DNA of 9,646 nt, taken from positions 1 through 9,646 of the forward strand of contig CALPMR020000095.1 of assembly GCA_943324725.2 (NCBI GenBank), given 5' to 3'. Position numbers and translations under genes: made by a program. The DNA is from Bordetella parapertussis. Lineage in GTDB: Bacteria; Cyanobacteriota; Cyanobacteriia; PCC-6307; Cyanobiaceae. Under the pieces are notes generated by a model. The model saw nothing but the letters and a program-made list of their open reading frames with translations, was not told where the DNA came from and did no database searches. Within the stretch, counting starts at the first letter, position 1. Every line of letters starts with the position of its first letter. Below, piece after piece: positions 1 to 6,914 of the stretch.

Positions 1-555
1 CCGCGCCAGCCGCCGCTGGCAGCGCCGCAGTCCCTCGGTGCAGTCCCCGCGCATCAGCAGCCCGGCCCCGCCCCAGATCAGCCGCAGGGGCAGATCGGCC
101 GGACCGGCCCCGAGCTCCCGCACCGGCTCAAAGCCGAGACGGCTGAAGTAGCGCACCAGTCGCCGGTGCTGGCGATCGTCGTCGTGGATCGCCAGCAGCC
201 TGGCAGTGCGGCAGGGGGTCGCCTCCAGGGCCCAGGCGAAGGTGGCGGCCCAGATCAAGGGGCCCACCAGGGCCGTGCCCTGCCCCTGGACACGCATCGT
301 GTCGAGCTGCAGGCCGGCAGCCGTGGGCAGGGCCCAGCCCTTCAGCTCACCCAGCAGCTGGGCCCGGCCAGGCCCCAGCGGACGGGCCACCACCACCTGC
401 AGGGCCCGGATTCCCAGCCGATGGCCCAACCGCAGGCGCAGCACCAGCCCCTGCGCCATCGCCCACCTCTCCAGCGCCGCCAGATCCGATGTCGCCAGGG
501 AGGGTGCGGCCTGATCCGGAGGAATCCCAGCCGCCGCAGCGGGCAGCCCACTCAT
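1..555 (-). CDS. GNAT-like acetyltransferase domain protein, 3' end beyond window
   Basis: An open frame runs from an ATG at 555-553 to the left edge of the window, giving 185 residues without a stop, so the C-terminus is missing. The protein starts MSGLPAAAAG. Its middle has a hydrophobic strand-like stretch (ALQVVVARPLG, about residues 51-61), then GPLIWAATFAWALE (about 99-112), then ARLLAIHDDD followed by RRLVRYFSRLGFEPV (about 127-141). The YFxRLGF element is the kind found in the last helix and strand of GNAT acetyltransferases. No clean acetyl-CoA P-loop (Q/RxxGxG/A) is seen, so activity is uncertain. The start overlaps the stop of the upstream GST-DUF952 gene by four bases (ATGA), which suggests coupled translation. 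I recall similar uncharacterised proteins in cyanobacteria, but no function is known to me. The coding call is firm and the GNAT assignment is tentative. Confidence 0.72.
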   Translation of the reverse strand, partial: MSGLPAAAAGIPPDQAAPSLATSDLAALERWAMAQGLVLRLRLGHRLGIRALQVVVARPLGPGRAQLLGELKGWALPTAAGLQLDTMRVQGQGTALVGPLIWAATFAWALEATPCRTARLLAIHDDDRQHRRLVRYFSRLGFEPVRELGAGPADLPLRLIWGGAGLLMRGDCTEGLRRCQRRLAR

Positions 556-1616
556 GCCACCACCTCCTGGGCCAGCGCCGCCGGCCGCCAGCGCTCCACC
601 GCCAGCACCGCCGCCAGCGGCAGGGGCCCATACAGGTGCGGGAAGAGCTCCTGGGTCTCGGGCGCCGGCTCGGCCCGCACGACCACCCCGGCGGCGGCCA
701 GCCCCTGGGGGTCAATCGTCAGCAGCAGCACCCCAGGGACATCGGCGTAGAAGCGCCGCTGGGTCGCGGCCAGCTGGTGGGCGTAGCTGGCGTGGATGAA
801 GCCCACCTGTTCCAGGCTGAGGCCGCGGCTGGAGCGCCGGTACTGGCGCTCGGCCTGGGCCGCGGCCCACTCCTCGGGCAGGGCCAGGTGGTATAGCCAG
901 CGGGGCGATCGCCAGGGACGGCGCGGGCCCCAGGGATCGGCCTGCGCCTCCGCCAGCTCCGGCCCCTGCAGAAAGCGAGTCAGCCAGGCCTGCAGGTCCG
1001 CCAGAGCGGCGGCGGCATCGAAACCCGCCGGATCGGCGAGCCGGAACTGGCGCACGAACGGCAGCAGGGCCCAGTCGGCCAGCGAGGGCCGTGAACCCAG
1101 CAACCAGCCGGGCTCAGCGCCACCGCGGCTCGACCCAGCCAGCCGCCCGTTCCAATCGCGCAGCATCGTCAACGCGTCCTGCCGATGGGCCTCGCGATCA
1201 GCCTCACGATCGACCTCTCCATAGCGGCTCGCATATTTGAAGCGATCGAGATGGTGCTTGAACGGGCCATCGCAGGCCAGCAGCAGCTCCTGCATCGCGG
1301 CTGGAGCGCCCGGATCAGCGGCGTGCAACCAGTCCTGGGGGTCATGGCGGCCCAGGGCCCAGTGCATGATCGCCAGGCTTTCGTCGATCGACCGGACAGG
1401 CGTATCCAGCGCCGACGCCGGCGGAGCGGCCGGCAGCACCAGCACGGGCACGGTTCCCTTGGCGGAGGCCTGCAGCAACTCCGGCGGCTTGCACGCCAGC
1501 GCCACCTCCCGGATCTCCGGTGTGATGGCGGCGGCGGCCAACGCCAGGCGGGCCCGGATCGCAAAGGGACAGCGGCGGAAGCTGTAGAGAATCGGCCGCG
1601 GCGCAGCATTGCTCAC
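552..1616 (-). CDS. Glutathione S-transferase family protein fused to a DUF952 domain
   Basis: The gene encodes 354 residues when started at the GTG at 1616-1614; the frame stays open to 1790, but that would run into trhO and adds no GST-like sequence. Residues about 8-90 form a thioredoxin-fold GST N-terminal domain: ILYSFRRCPFAIRARLAL with Cys16-Pro17, the cis-proline in GTVPVL (Pro57) and the glutathione-binding pair Glu79-Ser80 in DESLAIM. A helical GST C-terminal domain follows to about residue 215 (LGSRPSLADWALLPFVRQFR). After a short Pro/Arg/Trp linker, residues about 240-342 match DUF952: LYHLALPEEWAAA, GFIHASYAHQL, RRFYADVPGVLLLTID and FPHLYGPLPLAAVLAV. The Cys in the CPxA position resembles omega-type or YibF-like GSTs, so thiol transfer or deglutathionylation is possible. 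The function of DUF952 is unknown to me. The gene lies 79 bases after trhO and overlaps the next gene by ATGA. A HIP1 site lies inside it. Domain calls are firm; substrate is unknown. Confidence 0.85.
   Translation of the reverse strand: MSNAAPRPILYSFRRCPFAIRARLALAAAAITPEIREVALACKPPELLQASAKGTVPVLVLPAAPPASALDTPVRSIDESLAIMHWALGRHDPQDWLHAADPGAPAAMQELLLACDGPFKHHLDRFKYASRYGEVDREADREAHRQDALTMLRDWNGRLAGSSRGGAEPGWLLGSRPSLADWALLPFVRQFRLADPAGFDAAAALADLQAWLTRFLQGPELAEAQADPWGPRRPWRSPRWLYHLALPEEWAAAQAERQYRRSSRGLSLEQVGFIHASYAHQLAATQRRFYADVPGVLLLTIDPQGLAAAGVVVRAEPAPETQELFPHLYGPLPLAAVLAVERWRPAALAQEVVA
905..912. repeat. HIP1 octamer GCGATCGC
   Basis: This is a perfect copy of the highly iterated palindrome of cyanobacteria, lying inside the DUF952 half of the GST-DUF952 gene. 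It supports cyanobacterial origin. No local function is implied. Confidence 0.8.
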
Positions 1617-1695
1617 GCGGGAGACCAGACCCGGCAGGCCGCCAGCCCAAGGCTTAGGGGGCCAGAGCCCAGAAGGCCAGGGCCCACCAAGGCCC
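1617..1695 (-). other. 79-bp gap between trhO and the GST-DUF952 gene
   Basis: This G+C-rich spacer holds one short inverted repeat at its trhO end, AGGGCC/GGCCCT (1679-1684 and 1691-1696, 6-nt loop), which touches the trhO stop codon. No run of T follows it on the minus strand, so it is not a convincing intrinsic terminator. No clear -35/-10 pair was seen. Whether the GST gene is read through from trhO or has its own promoter cannot be decided. Confidence 0.4.
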
Positions 1696-2688
1696 TCATG
1701 GGGATTCAGGAGTCGAGCCGATCGCAGTGGCAGCCGGGGCGATCGGGGCGACTTCGCTGCCAAACAGCTGGCCGATGTGGCGATCACCACGAACGCTCGC
1801 CAGGCTCACCTGATGCTGGCGCTCGGCGAAGCGGGCGCGATCGGCCTCGCCCCGCTCCCTCTGGCAATGGGGGCAGGACACCCCTGGGATGTAGCTGGCG
1901 TGGCTGCGATCCACGGCGGAGAGGGGCATGCGGCAGCCGTGGCAGAGGCTGTGGTCGCCGGGTTCGAGCCGATGGTTCAGGGCCACCCGCTGGTCGAAGA
2001 CAAAACAGTCCCCCCGCCAGCTGCTGTCCGCCTCCGGCACCTGCTCCAGGTAGCGCAGGATGCCGCCGCGGAGATGGTGAACCCCCTCAAAACCCTGCCG
2101 CAACAGCCAGGCTGTCGCCTTCTCGCAGCGGATGCCGCCGGTGCAGAACAGGGCCAGGGCCCTGGGTTGCTCCTGCTGCACCAAGGGCCGCAGCTCGTCT
2201 TCCACCCAGTCGGGAAAATCGTGGAAGTTGGTGGTCCCGGGATCGATCGCCCGCTCAAAGCTGCCCAGCGCCACCTCGTAGGCGTTGCGGGTGTCGATCA
2301 CCAGGGTGCCGGGATCGCGGATCAGGGCATTCCAGTCGCCCGGTTCGACATAGGTGCCCACGGGTGTCTGCTGCGCCAGCCGCAGCTCCGGACGACCGAG
2401 GGTGACGATCTCGCGCCTGATTCGCACCTTGAAGCGATGAAAGACCGGCTCGGGGGCCTGGCTGTGCTTCAGCTCCAGCTCCGCCAGCCGCGGATCGCCG
2501 CGCAGCAGCGCCACCAGGGCCGCCACGGCGGCCTCCTCACCGCTGACGGTGCCGTTGATACCCTCCTCAGCCAGCAGCACCGTGCCGCGCAGATCAACGG
2601 ACTGACCCAGGGCCAGCAGCCGCCGCCGCCACAGGGGCAGCTCAGCCAGCGCGAATGGCACGAAGCGATAGAAACTGACGACCCGCAT
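1696..2688 (-). CDS. trhO: tRNA uridine(34) hydroxylase, rhodanese-domain family
   Basis: The 330-residue protein matches the TrhO/YceA family, which forms 5-hydroxyuridine at the wobble position of certain tRNAs, in E. coli independently of O2 with prephenate as hydroxyl source. Residues 1-95 form the N-terminal domain (VVSFYRFVPF, LLAEEGINGTVSG). Residues about 115-215 are a rhodanese domain with VIDTRNAYE (130-138), GTTNFHDFPDW and the catalytic loop CTGGIRCEK holding Cys182 and Cys188, then the HLRGGILRYLE signature of the family. A C-terminal C249-H-G-C252 and C272-P-H-C275 pair looks like a metal site. Length is normal for the family. The ATG at 2688 is 7 bases after the bioB stop, so it is probably translated from the same mRNA. 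The tail after residue 305 is Ala/Pro-rich and not conserved. The family call is very sure; the tRNA set modified here is inferred. Confidence 0.93.
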   Translation of the reverse strand: MRVVSFYRFVPFALAELPLWRRRLLALGQSVDLRGTVLLAEEGINGTVSGEEAAVAALVALLRGDPRLAELELKHSQAPEPVFHRFKVRIRREIVTLGRPELRLAQQTPVGTYVEPGDWNALIRDPGTLVIDTRNAYEVALGSFERAIDPGTTNFHDFPDWVEDELRPLVQQEQPRALALFCTGGIRCEKATAWLLRQGFEGVHHLRGGILRYLEQVPEADSSWRGDCFVFDQRVALNHRLEPGDHSLCHGCRMPLSAVDRSHASYIPGVSCPHCQRERGEADRARFAERQHQVSLASVRGDRHIGQLFGSEVAPIAPAATAIGSTPESP

Positions 2689-2695
2689 CCCCTGC

Positions 2696-3697
2696 TCAGC
2701 CCCGGGCGGCCGTGAGCGGCTGGCTGGCAGGTGCGACGGCGCACGCCGGGGCTTCCGCCACCCGCACCCCGGCCGCCGCCAGCAAGGCCCGATCGCTGAG
2801 CACGTCCGGGTTGCCGGTGGTGAGCAGGGTGTCGCCGTAGAAGATTGAATCGGCCCCGGCCAGCAGGCAAAGGATCTGGGCCTCGCGGTTCAGCTGCTGG
2901 CGGCCGGCACTGAGCCGCACCCGGCTGTGGGGCATGAGGATGCGGGCCGTGGCCACCATGCGCACCAGCTCGAGGGGATCCACCGCCGGCAGATCGTCCA
3001 GCGGCGTGCCTTCCACCGCCACCAGGGCGTTGATCGGCACGCTTTCAGGATGGGGATCGAGGTTGGCCAGCACCTCCAGCAGACCGGCGCGATCGGCTGC
3101 TCCCTCGCCCATGCCGATGATGCCGCCGCAGCAGAGGGTGATGCCCGCCGAGCGCACCCGGCTCAGGGTTTCGAGCCGTTCCTGATAGGTGCGGGTGCTG
3201 ATGATCCGCTCGTAGTGCTCCGGGCTGGTGTCGAGGTTGTGGTTGTAGGCAGTGAGGCCGGCTTCGGCCAGGCGCTGAGCCTGGTGATCGCTGAGCATGC
3301 CGGCGGTGACGCAGGCCTCCAGCCCCAGCTGCCGCACCCCCTTCACCATGGCGAGCATGGCCTCAAAGGGGGCGCCATCACGGATCTCCCTCCAGGCCCA
3401 GCCCATGCAGAAGCGATGGGCGCCGGCTTCGCGGGCGGCCCGGGCCCGGGCCAGCACCGGCTCCACCTCCAGATTCGGCTGGCCGCCGACATCGGCGCTG
3501 TGGTGCATCGACTGGGGGCAGTAGGCGCAGTCCTCCTCACAGCCCCCCGTCTTGACGCTGAGCAGGGAGGCCAGCTGCACGTGATAGCCGGGATTCGCCG
3601 AACGATGCACCTGCTGGGCCTGCCAGAGCAGATCGACAAGAGGCTGTTCGAGCAGGGTCTGAATTTCTGATCGAGACCAGTCGTGACGGGTGATCAT
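2696..3697 (-). CDS. bioB: Biotin synthase (radical SAM)
   Basis: The 333-residue protein inserts sulfur into dethiobiotin, the last step of biotin synthesis, in the cytosol. The radical-SAM motif C53-x3-C57-x2-C60 ([13 protein letters not shown]) binds the 4Fe-4S cluster. Ligands of the sacrificial 2Fe-2S cluster are all visible: Cys97 (RFCMGWAWR), Cys129 ([10 protein letters not shown]), Cys189 (ITLCCGG) and Arg261 in the VRLSAGR motif. The [10 protein letters not shown] motif and the radical-[11 protein letters not shown] motif are intact. The last 20 or so residues after residue 305 are Ala-rich and variable. The ATG at 3697 overlaps the uppS stop by four bases (ATGA), so translation is probably coupled. 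No other biotin gene is in the window, so the rest of the pathway must be elsewhere. Length and motifs are normal. Confidence 0.97.
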   Translation of the reverse strand: MITRHDWSRSEIQTLLEQPLVDLLWQAQQVHRSANPGYHVQLASLLSVKTGGCEEDCAYCPQSMHHSADVGGQPNLEVEPVLARARAAREAGAHRFCMGWAWREIRDGAPFEAMLAMVKGVRQLGLEACVTAGMLSDHQAQRLAEAGLTAYNHNLDTSPEHYERIISTRTYQERLETLSRVRSAGITLCCGGIIGMGEGAADRAGLLEVLANLDPHPESVPINALVAVEGTPLDDLPAVDPLELVRMVATARILMPHSRVRLSAGRQQLNREAQILCLLAGADSIFYGDTLLTTGNPDVLSDRALLAAAGVRVAEAPACAVAPASQPLTAARG

Positions 3698-4470
3698 GAG
3701 GCTGTGGTGATGCCGCCGAAACGGCGGGTGCGGCCCTGATAGTCCAGCAGGGCCGCCAGCAGGGCCGCCTGATCGAAGTCGGGCCAGAGCACTTCGGTGA
3801 TGTGCAGCTCGGCGTAGGCCAGCTGCCAGAGCAGGAAATTACTGATCCGCTGCTCGCCACTGGTGCGGATCAACAGATCGGGATCCACCTCGCCGGCCGT
3901 GAACAGTTCCGAAGCGAACAGGGCCTCATCGATGTTGGCCGGATCCAGCTCACCGCTGGCGGCCCGCTGGGCCAGGAGTCGGGCGGCGCGCACCAGCTCG
4001 CGGCGGCCGCCGTAGTTGGTACAGACATTGAAGTGGATGCCGCCGTTGACAGCGGTGCGGGCCGTGGCGTCAGCAATCAGATCCTGGAGGCGGCGGGGCA
4101 GCGCCTCGAGATCACCGAGGAAACGGATCCGCACCTGCTCCCGCTCCAGCGCCTCCAGCTCGCGGGCCAGCACGTTTTCGAACAGGGTCATCAGGAAGGT
4201 GACCTCTTCGCCTGGACGGGTCCAGTTCTCGGTGGAGAAGGCATAGGCCGTGAGGGCGCGGATGCCCCAGTCGCTGCAGAGCCGCAGGGTGCGCTTGAGA
4301 GCCTCCACGCCGGCGCGATGCCCCATCACCCTGGGCAGGCCCCGTTGCCGCGCCCAGCGGCCGTTGCCATCCATGATCAGCGCCACATGGGCGGGCAGCC
4401 GTGCCCCATCAAGCTGGGAGGGCAGCGGCTGATGGGGGGTGCTGTGGGTGGTCGCCAGGGCGCGACTCAT
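3694..4470 (-). CDS. uppS: Undecaprenyl-diphosphate synthase (cis-prenyltransferase)
   Basis: The 258-residue protein condenses farnesyl diphosphate with isopentenyl diphosphates to make the C55 lipid carrier for peptidoglycan and surface polysaccharides; related enzymes can make other chain lengths. Motif [13 protein letters not shown] holds the catalytic Asp34, with Asn36, Gly37 and Arg38 binding diphosphate. His51 (MGHRAG), the YAFSTENW segment (76-83) and the C-terminal [16 protein letters not shown] block (201-216) with Arg202 and Arg208 are all present. The first 25 residues are a variable Ser/Pro/His-rich leader, so a later start cannot be fully excluded, but the ATG at 4470 overlaps the cdaA stop as ATGA. 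That overlap fits a tightly coupled operon and supports this start. The bioB gene overlaps its 3' end in the same way. No truncation is seen. Confidence 0.96.
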   Translation of the reverse strand: MSRALATTHSTPHQPLPSQLDGARLPAHVALIMDGNGRWARQRGLPRVMGHRAGVEALKRTLRLCSDWGIRALTAYAFSTENWTRPGEEVTFLMTLFENVLARELEALEREQVRIRFLGDLEALPRRLQDLIADATARTAVNGGIHFNVCTNYGGRRELVRAARLLAQRAASGELDPANIDEALFASELFTAGEVDPDLLIRTSGEQRISNFLLWQLAYAELHITEVLWPDFDQAALLAALLDYQGRTRRFGGITTAS

Positions 4471-5282
4471 CCGCGGGCTTCCGGCAGGTCCGGTGCCAGG
4501 CTACGCCCAGACGGCACCGCCGCCAGGCTGTCGGTGAGCAGGTCGTGAAGCCGGCTGCTGGTGATCGGCCGCTCCAGACGACCCTGACGGGCCAGCGCCA
4601 GGGTGCCCGTTTCCTCGGAGACAACGATGCACAGGCAGCGGGCATGGCGCTCGGTGAGCCCGAGGGCCGCCAGATGGCGGGTGCCATAGCGGTTGAGCCC
4701 TTGGCGCGAGAGGGGCAGGATCACGCCCGCGGCGGCGATGCGGTTGTGCTGCACGAGGACGGCACCGTCATGGAGGGGTGTGTCAACGGCAAAAAGATTG
4801 AGCACGAGGTCCACCGACAGCTGGGCATCAAGCGGAATGCCCGGGTTGAGAAAATCCTCGGGCCGCAGATCACTGCCCAGATCGAGCACGATCAGGCCGC
4901 CGCGGCGTGCCTGGGAAAGCCGGCCGGCGGCCTCGGTGAGGATGCTCACCGAACCGGAGGCCAGCTGGTCGCGGCTGCGATCGGCGAACAACACCGCAAA
5001 GCGCCCCGTACCCAGCAACTCCATCAGCCGCCGCAGCTCCCCCTGCCAGAGAATGGCCAGGGCCATGCTGCAGGCCAGCACCAGGGCATCCACCAACTTG
5101 CTGGTCAGAGGCAGGTTGGCGTAGCGCTGCACCACCCAGGCCAGGGCCACCAGAAAGAGATAGCCCCGCAGCAGCCAGAGGGTGCGCGACTCGGTGACCC
5201 GTCCGAGCAGCAGCACACCCAGGGCCGTGGCGAACAGCAGATCGAGGAGCAGGCGCAGGTCGAGGTTCTGCAGCCAGGTCAC
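4467..5282 (-). CDS. cdaA: Diadenylate cyclase CdaA (c-di-AMP synthase)
   Basis: The 271-residue membrane protein joins two ATP to make c-di-AMP, a messenger controlling K+ and osmotic balance and, in cyanobacteria, night survival. Three hydrophobic segments (about residues 8-28, 36-54 and 61-79) form the N-terminal membrane part, followed by a linker helix and the DisA_N cyclase domain from about residue 90. Catalytic motif D172-G-A (HDGAVLV) is intact. The second motif reads GTRHLAALG (200-208), with Leu204 where characterised enzymes usually have Arg in RHR. The SEETG motif (222-226) is present. The start is a GTG at 5282-5280; upstream in-frame codons give no ATG, GTG or TTG before a stop 12 codons earlier, and the first membrane segment begins soon after. 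The architecture matches Gram-positive CdaA (about 273 residues), but the CdaR and glmM partners usual in Firmicutes are absent here; uppS takes the next place. Confidence 0.94.
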   Translation of the reverse strand: MTWLQNLDLRLLLDLLFATALGVLLLGRVTESRTLWLLRGYLFLVALAWVVQRYANLPLTSKLVDALVLACSMALAILWQGELRRLMELLGTGRFAVLFADRSRDQLASGSVSILTEAAGRLSQARRGGLIVLDLGSDLRPEDFLNPGIPLDAQLSVDLVLNLFAVDTPLHDGAVLVQHNRIAAAGVILPLSRQGLNRYGTRHLAALGLTERHARCLCIVVSEETGTLALARQGRLERPITSSRLHDLLTDSLAAVPSGRSLAPDLPEARG

Positions 5283-5377
5283 GGGGAAGAGCTTGAAAAT
5301 CCAACGACAAGAACGCGCTCAGCCGGGTCGATCTGACCCCACTGGCTCGACGTTGACTGACCCGGATGCCGGGCCAT
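5279..5377 (-). CDS. Possible small ORF (32 codons) joined to cdaA by a GTGA overlap
   Basis: In the lysA-cdaA gap an ATG at 5377-5375 opens a 32-codon frame. It begins MARHPGQ, is Ser-rich at the end (GFSSSSP), and its TGA at 5281-5279 overlaps the GTG start of cdaA as GTGA. It has no recognised domain, signal peptide or membrane segment. Short open frames are frequent at this base composition, so it may be chance. The exact overlap copies the style of the ATGA overlaps further down the operon, which is the main reason to list it. If real, it might act as a leader that feeds ribosomes to the cdaA start. Confidence 0.2.
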   Translation of the reverse strand: MARHPGQSTSSQWGQIDPAERVLVVGFSSSSP

Positions 5378-5401
5378 CAATGCCACGCTGCGCGTGTCAA
5401 A
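5283..5401 (-). promoter_or_regulatory. lysA-cdaA gap with a possible promoter for the cdaA operon
   Basis: On the minus strand a perfect TTGACA lies at 5400-5395, directly after the lysA stop. About 17 bases on, the sequence is G+C-rich with no good TATAAT, so the promoter call is weak. Two short stem-loops follow: CCCGG/CCGGG (5361-5365 and 5369-5373, 3-nt loop) and GGGTC/GACCC (5325-5329 and 5335-5339, 5-nt loop). Neither has a T-run, so they are not good terminators. The gap could hold the operon promoter and a short leader, or simply be read through from lysA. Confidence 0.3.
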
Positions 5402-6853
5402 TCAACCTACTGAGGAAAGCCTCGACGGCAGGACGTCGTAGCGCAGTAGGTCTTCCGGCTGTTCACGGCGCTGCACCAGATCGGCCACCCCATCGCCGAC
5501 CAGCACCGCCGCCGGTCTGGGGATGCGGTTGTAATTGGAGCTCATCGAGGCGTTGTAGGCCCCCGTCGCAAACACCGCCAGCACATCGCCGCCGGCAGCC
5601 AGCGGCAAGGGCAGATCCTTGAGCAAGACGTCGCCGGATTCGCAATGCTTGCCGGCCACGGTGACGGTTTCGGTGGCCGGGGCCTGGGGGCGATCGGCCA
5701 GCACGGCGGTGTAGAGCGACTGATAGGTGATCGGCCGCGGGTTGTCACTCATGCCACCGTCGACCGAGAGATAGGTGCGCAATCCGGGGATGGTCTTGCG
5801 GCTGCCCACGGTGTAGAGGGTGACTCCCGCCGTGGCCACCAGCGAACGGCCCGGCTCACAGAGCAGACGGGGCAGGGCCAGGCCCCGCTCGCTGCAGGCG
5901 GCCACCACCGCCTCGGCCACCGTGCGCACCCAGTCCTGAATCGAAGGGGGGTCATCGCCGGCCACATAGCGGATGCCGAGGCCGCCGCCGACGTTGAGAT
6001 CGGAGCAGGCATGGCCCAGCGAGCGGGCCAGCTGCAGGGCGTCAGCCAGCACGCCGGCCAGATCGCGATGGGGCTCCAGCTCGAAGATCTGGGAGCCGAT
6101 GTGGGCGTGCAGCCCATCGAGATCGGCCCAGGGACAGTCGGCGAGATGGCGCAACACCGGCTCGAGCTGATCCGGGTCGAAGCCGAACTTGCTGTCGAGA
6201 TGGCCGGTGCGGATGTACTCGTGCGTGTGGCATTCGATGCCGGGCGTGAAGCGCACCAGGAGACGGACCGGCGCCGGCTGGGCTGGGGCGATCGCTGCCA
6301 GCAGCTCGACGTCATTCCAATTGTCGATCACCACGGTCACGCCGCGGCTGACGGCCAGCTCCAGCTCCTCGGCCGACTTGTTGTTGCCATGCAGCACGAT
6401 CCGCTCCGGCGGCATGCCACCGGCGAGGGCGGTCAGCAACTCACCGGCTGAAACGGCATCGAGGCCGAGCCCCTCGGAGGCGACCAGGGCCGAGATCGCC
6501 AGCGAACTGTTGGCCTTGGAGGCATAGAGCGCCAGCGAAGGGCCGGGGTAATAGCGCTCGAGCGCCTGGCGGTAGGCCCGACAGGTGGCCCGCAGGGTGG
6601 CTTCATCGAGCACATACAGCGGTGTGCCGTAGCGCTGGGCCAGGACGCTGAGCCGGCAGCCGCCCACCTCCAACGCCCCCTGCGCGTCGAGCCGGGTGCT
6701 GATCGGTGTCAGGTTGCGATTGGGACTGAGCGCATCACCGGGCAACTCGAAGCGAGGCTCCAGGCGGGGATCGACTTCGGCATGGGCGCCGGGTGCGGGA
6801 CTGCCGGATGCCGGAGTGCCGGGTGCCGTGGAGGCGGCGGACGACAGGACCAT
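5402..6853 (-). CDS. lysA: Diaminopimelate decarboxylase
   Basis: The 483-residue PLP enzyme removes CO2 from meso-diaminopimelate to give L-lysine, the last lysine step, in the cytosol. Lys113 in YASKANSS is the PLP-binding lysine. HIGSQI (251-256), the PLP phosphate-binding GGGLGI (289-294), CEPGRS (332-337), CESGD with Cys404 (404-408) and GAYN (431-434) complete the active site of a fold-type III decarboxylase. The conserved part begins near SPNRNLTP (43-50), a phrase I associate with cyanobacterial LysA. The 42 residues before it are a Pro/Ala/Gly/Ser extension holding three five-residue repeats. The ATG at 6853-6851 was chosen because no other in-frame start lies between it and the conserved core; an open frame continues upstream to 7132 but runs antisense through rimI. 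The gene diverges from rimI and is 119 bases ahead of cdaA. Confidence 0.96.
   Translation of the reverse strand: MVLSSAASTAPGTPASGSPAPGAHAEVDPRLEPRFELPGDALSPNRNLTPISTRLDAQGALEVGGCRLSVLAQRYGTPLYVLDEATLRATCRAYRQALERYYPGPSLALYASKANSSLAISALVASEGLGLDAVSAGELLTALAGGMPPERIVLHGNNKSAEELELAVSRGVTVVIDNWNDVELLAAIAPAQPAPVRLLVRFTPGIECHTHEYIRTGHLDSKFGFDPDQLEPVLRHLADCPWADLDGLHAHIGSQIFELEPHRDLAGVLADALQLARSLGHACSDLNVGGGLGIRYVAGDDPPSIQDWVRTVAEAVVAACSERGLALPRLLCEPGRSLVATAGVTLYTVGSRKTIPGLRTYLSVDGGMSDNPRPITYQSLYTAVLADRPQAPATETVTVAGKHCESGDVLLKDLPLPLAAGGDVLAVFATGAYNASMSSNYNRIPRPAAVLVGDGVADLVQRREQPEDLLRYDVLPSRLSSVG
6288..6295. repeat. HIP1 octamer GCGATCGC
   Basis: A perfect HIP1 palindrome lies inside lysA. It is the second of three in the window and a marker of cyanobacterial origin. 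Confidence 0.8.
6788..6832 (-). repeat. Three imperfect 15-base tandem units in the 5' end of lysA
   Basis: The DNA shows three adjacent 15-base units built on two TGCCGG-like cores each. Taken in the lysA frame they encode STAPG, TPASG and SPAPG (residues 8-22), a five-residue Pro/Ala/Gly repeat. The units keep the reading frame, so slippage would change the length of the LysA tail without breaking the enzyme. The segment lies before the conserved fold and is probably disordered. Confidence 0.65.
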
Positions 6854-6914
6854 GGGCAGGAACTCCGCAGCATTCGGCGATGGCTGATCGTAGGGAGCCA
6901 GGCCGCCCAGGACC
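6854..6914. promoter_or_regulatory. Divergent lysA/rimI start region, 61 bp
   Basis: Both genes start outward from this short gap, so promoters for both probably lie here or inside the opposite gene's 5' end. I see only a weak TACGAT on the minus strand (6892-6887) that could be a -10 element for lysA, without a matching -35. An AGGA at 6909-6912 is only two bases from the rimI GTG, too close to be a normal ribosome-binding site. No operator-like palindrome stands out. Confidence 0.3.

Noticed and set aside
1679..1696. AGGGCC/GGCCCT inverted repeat as a trhO terminator
   Set aside because: The stem is only six pairs, overlaps the stop codon, and has no T-run on the minus strand.
1617..1790. 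Upstream extension of the GST-DUF952 frame to an ATG at 1790
   Set aside because: It would overlap the trhO coding end by 95 bases and adds Pro/Arg/Trp-rich sequence unlike a GST; the GTG at 1616 places the first GST strand at the N-terminus as expected.
1185..2715. Two plus-strand frames of about 370-400 codons (1185-2405 and 1609-2715)
   Set aside because: Both lie opposite the GST-DUF952 and trhO genes, whose domains are clear. The products are Arg/Pro/Gln-rich without domain features.
5325..5373. Two five-pair stem-loops after lysA as a terminator
   Set aside because: Both stems are short, neither is followed by T residues on the minus strand, and such repeats are common at this base composition.
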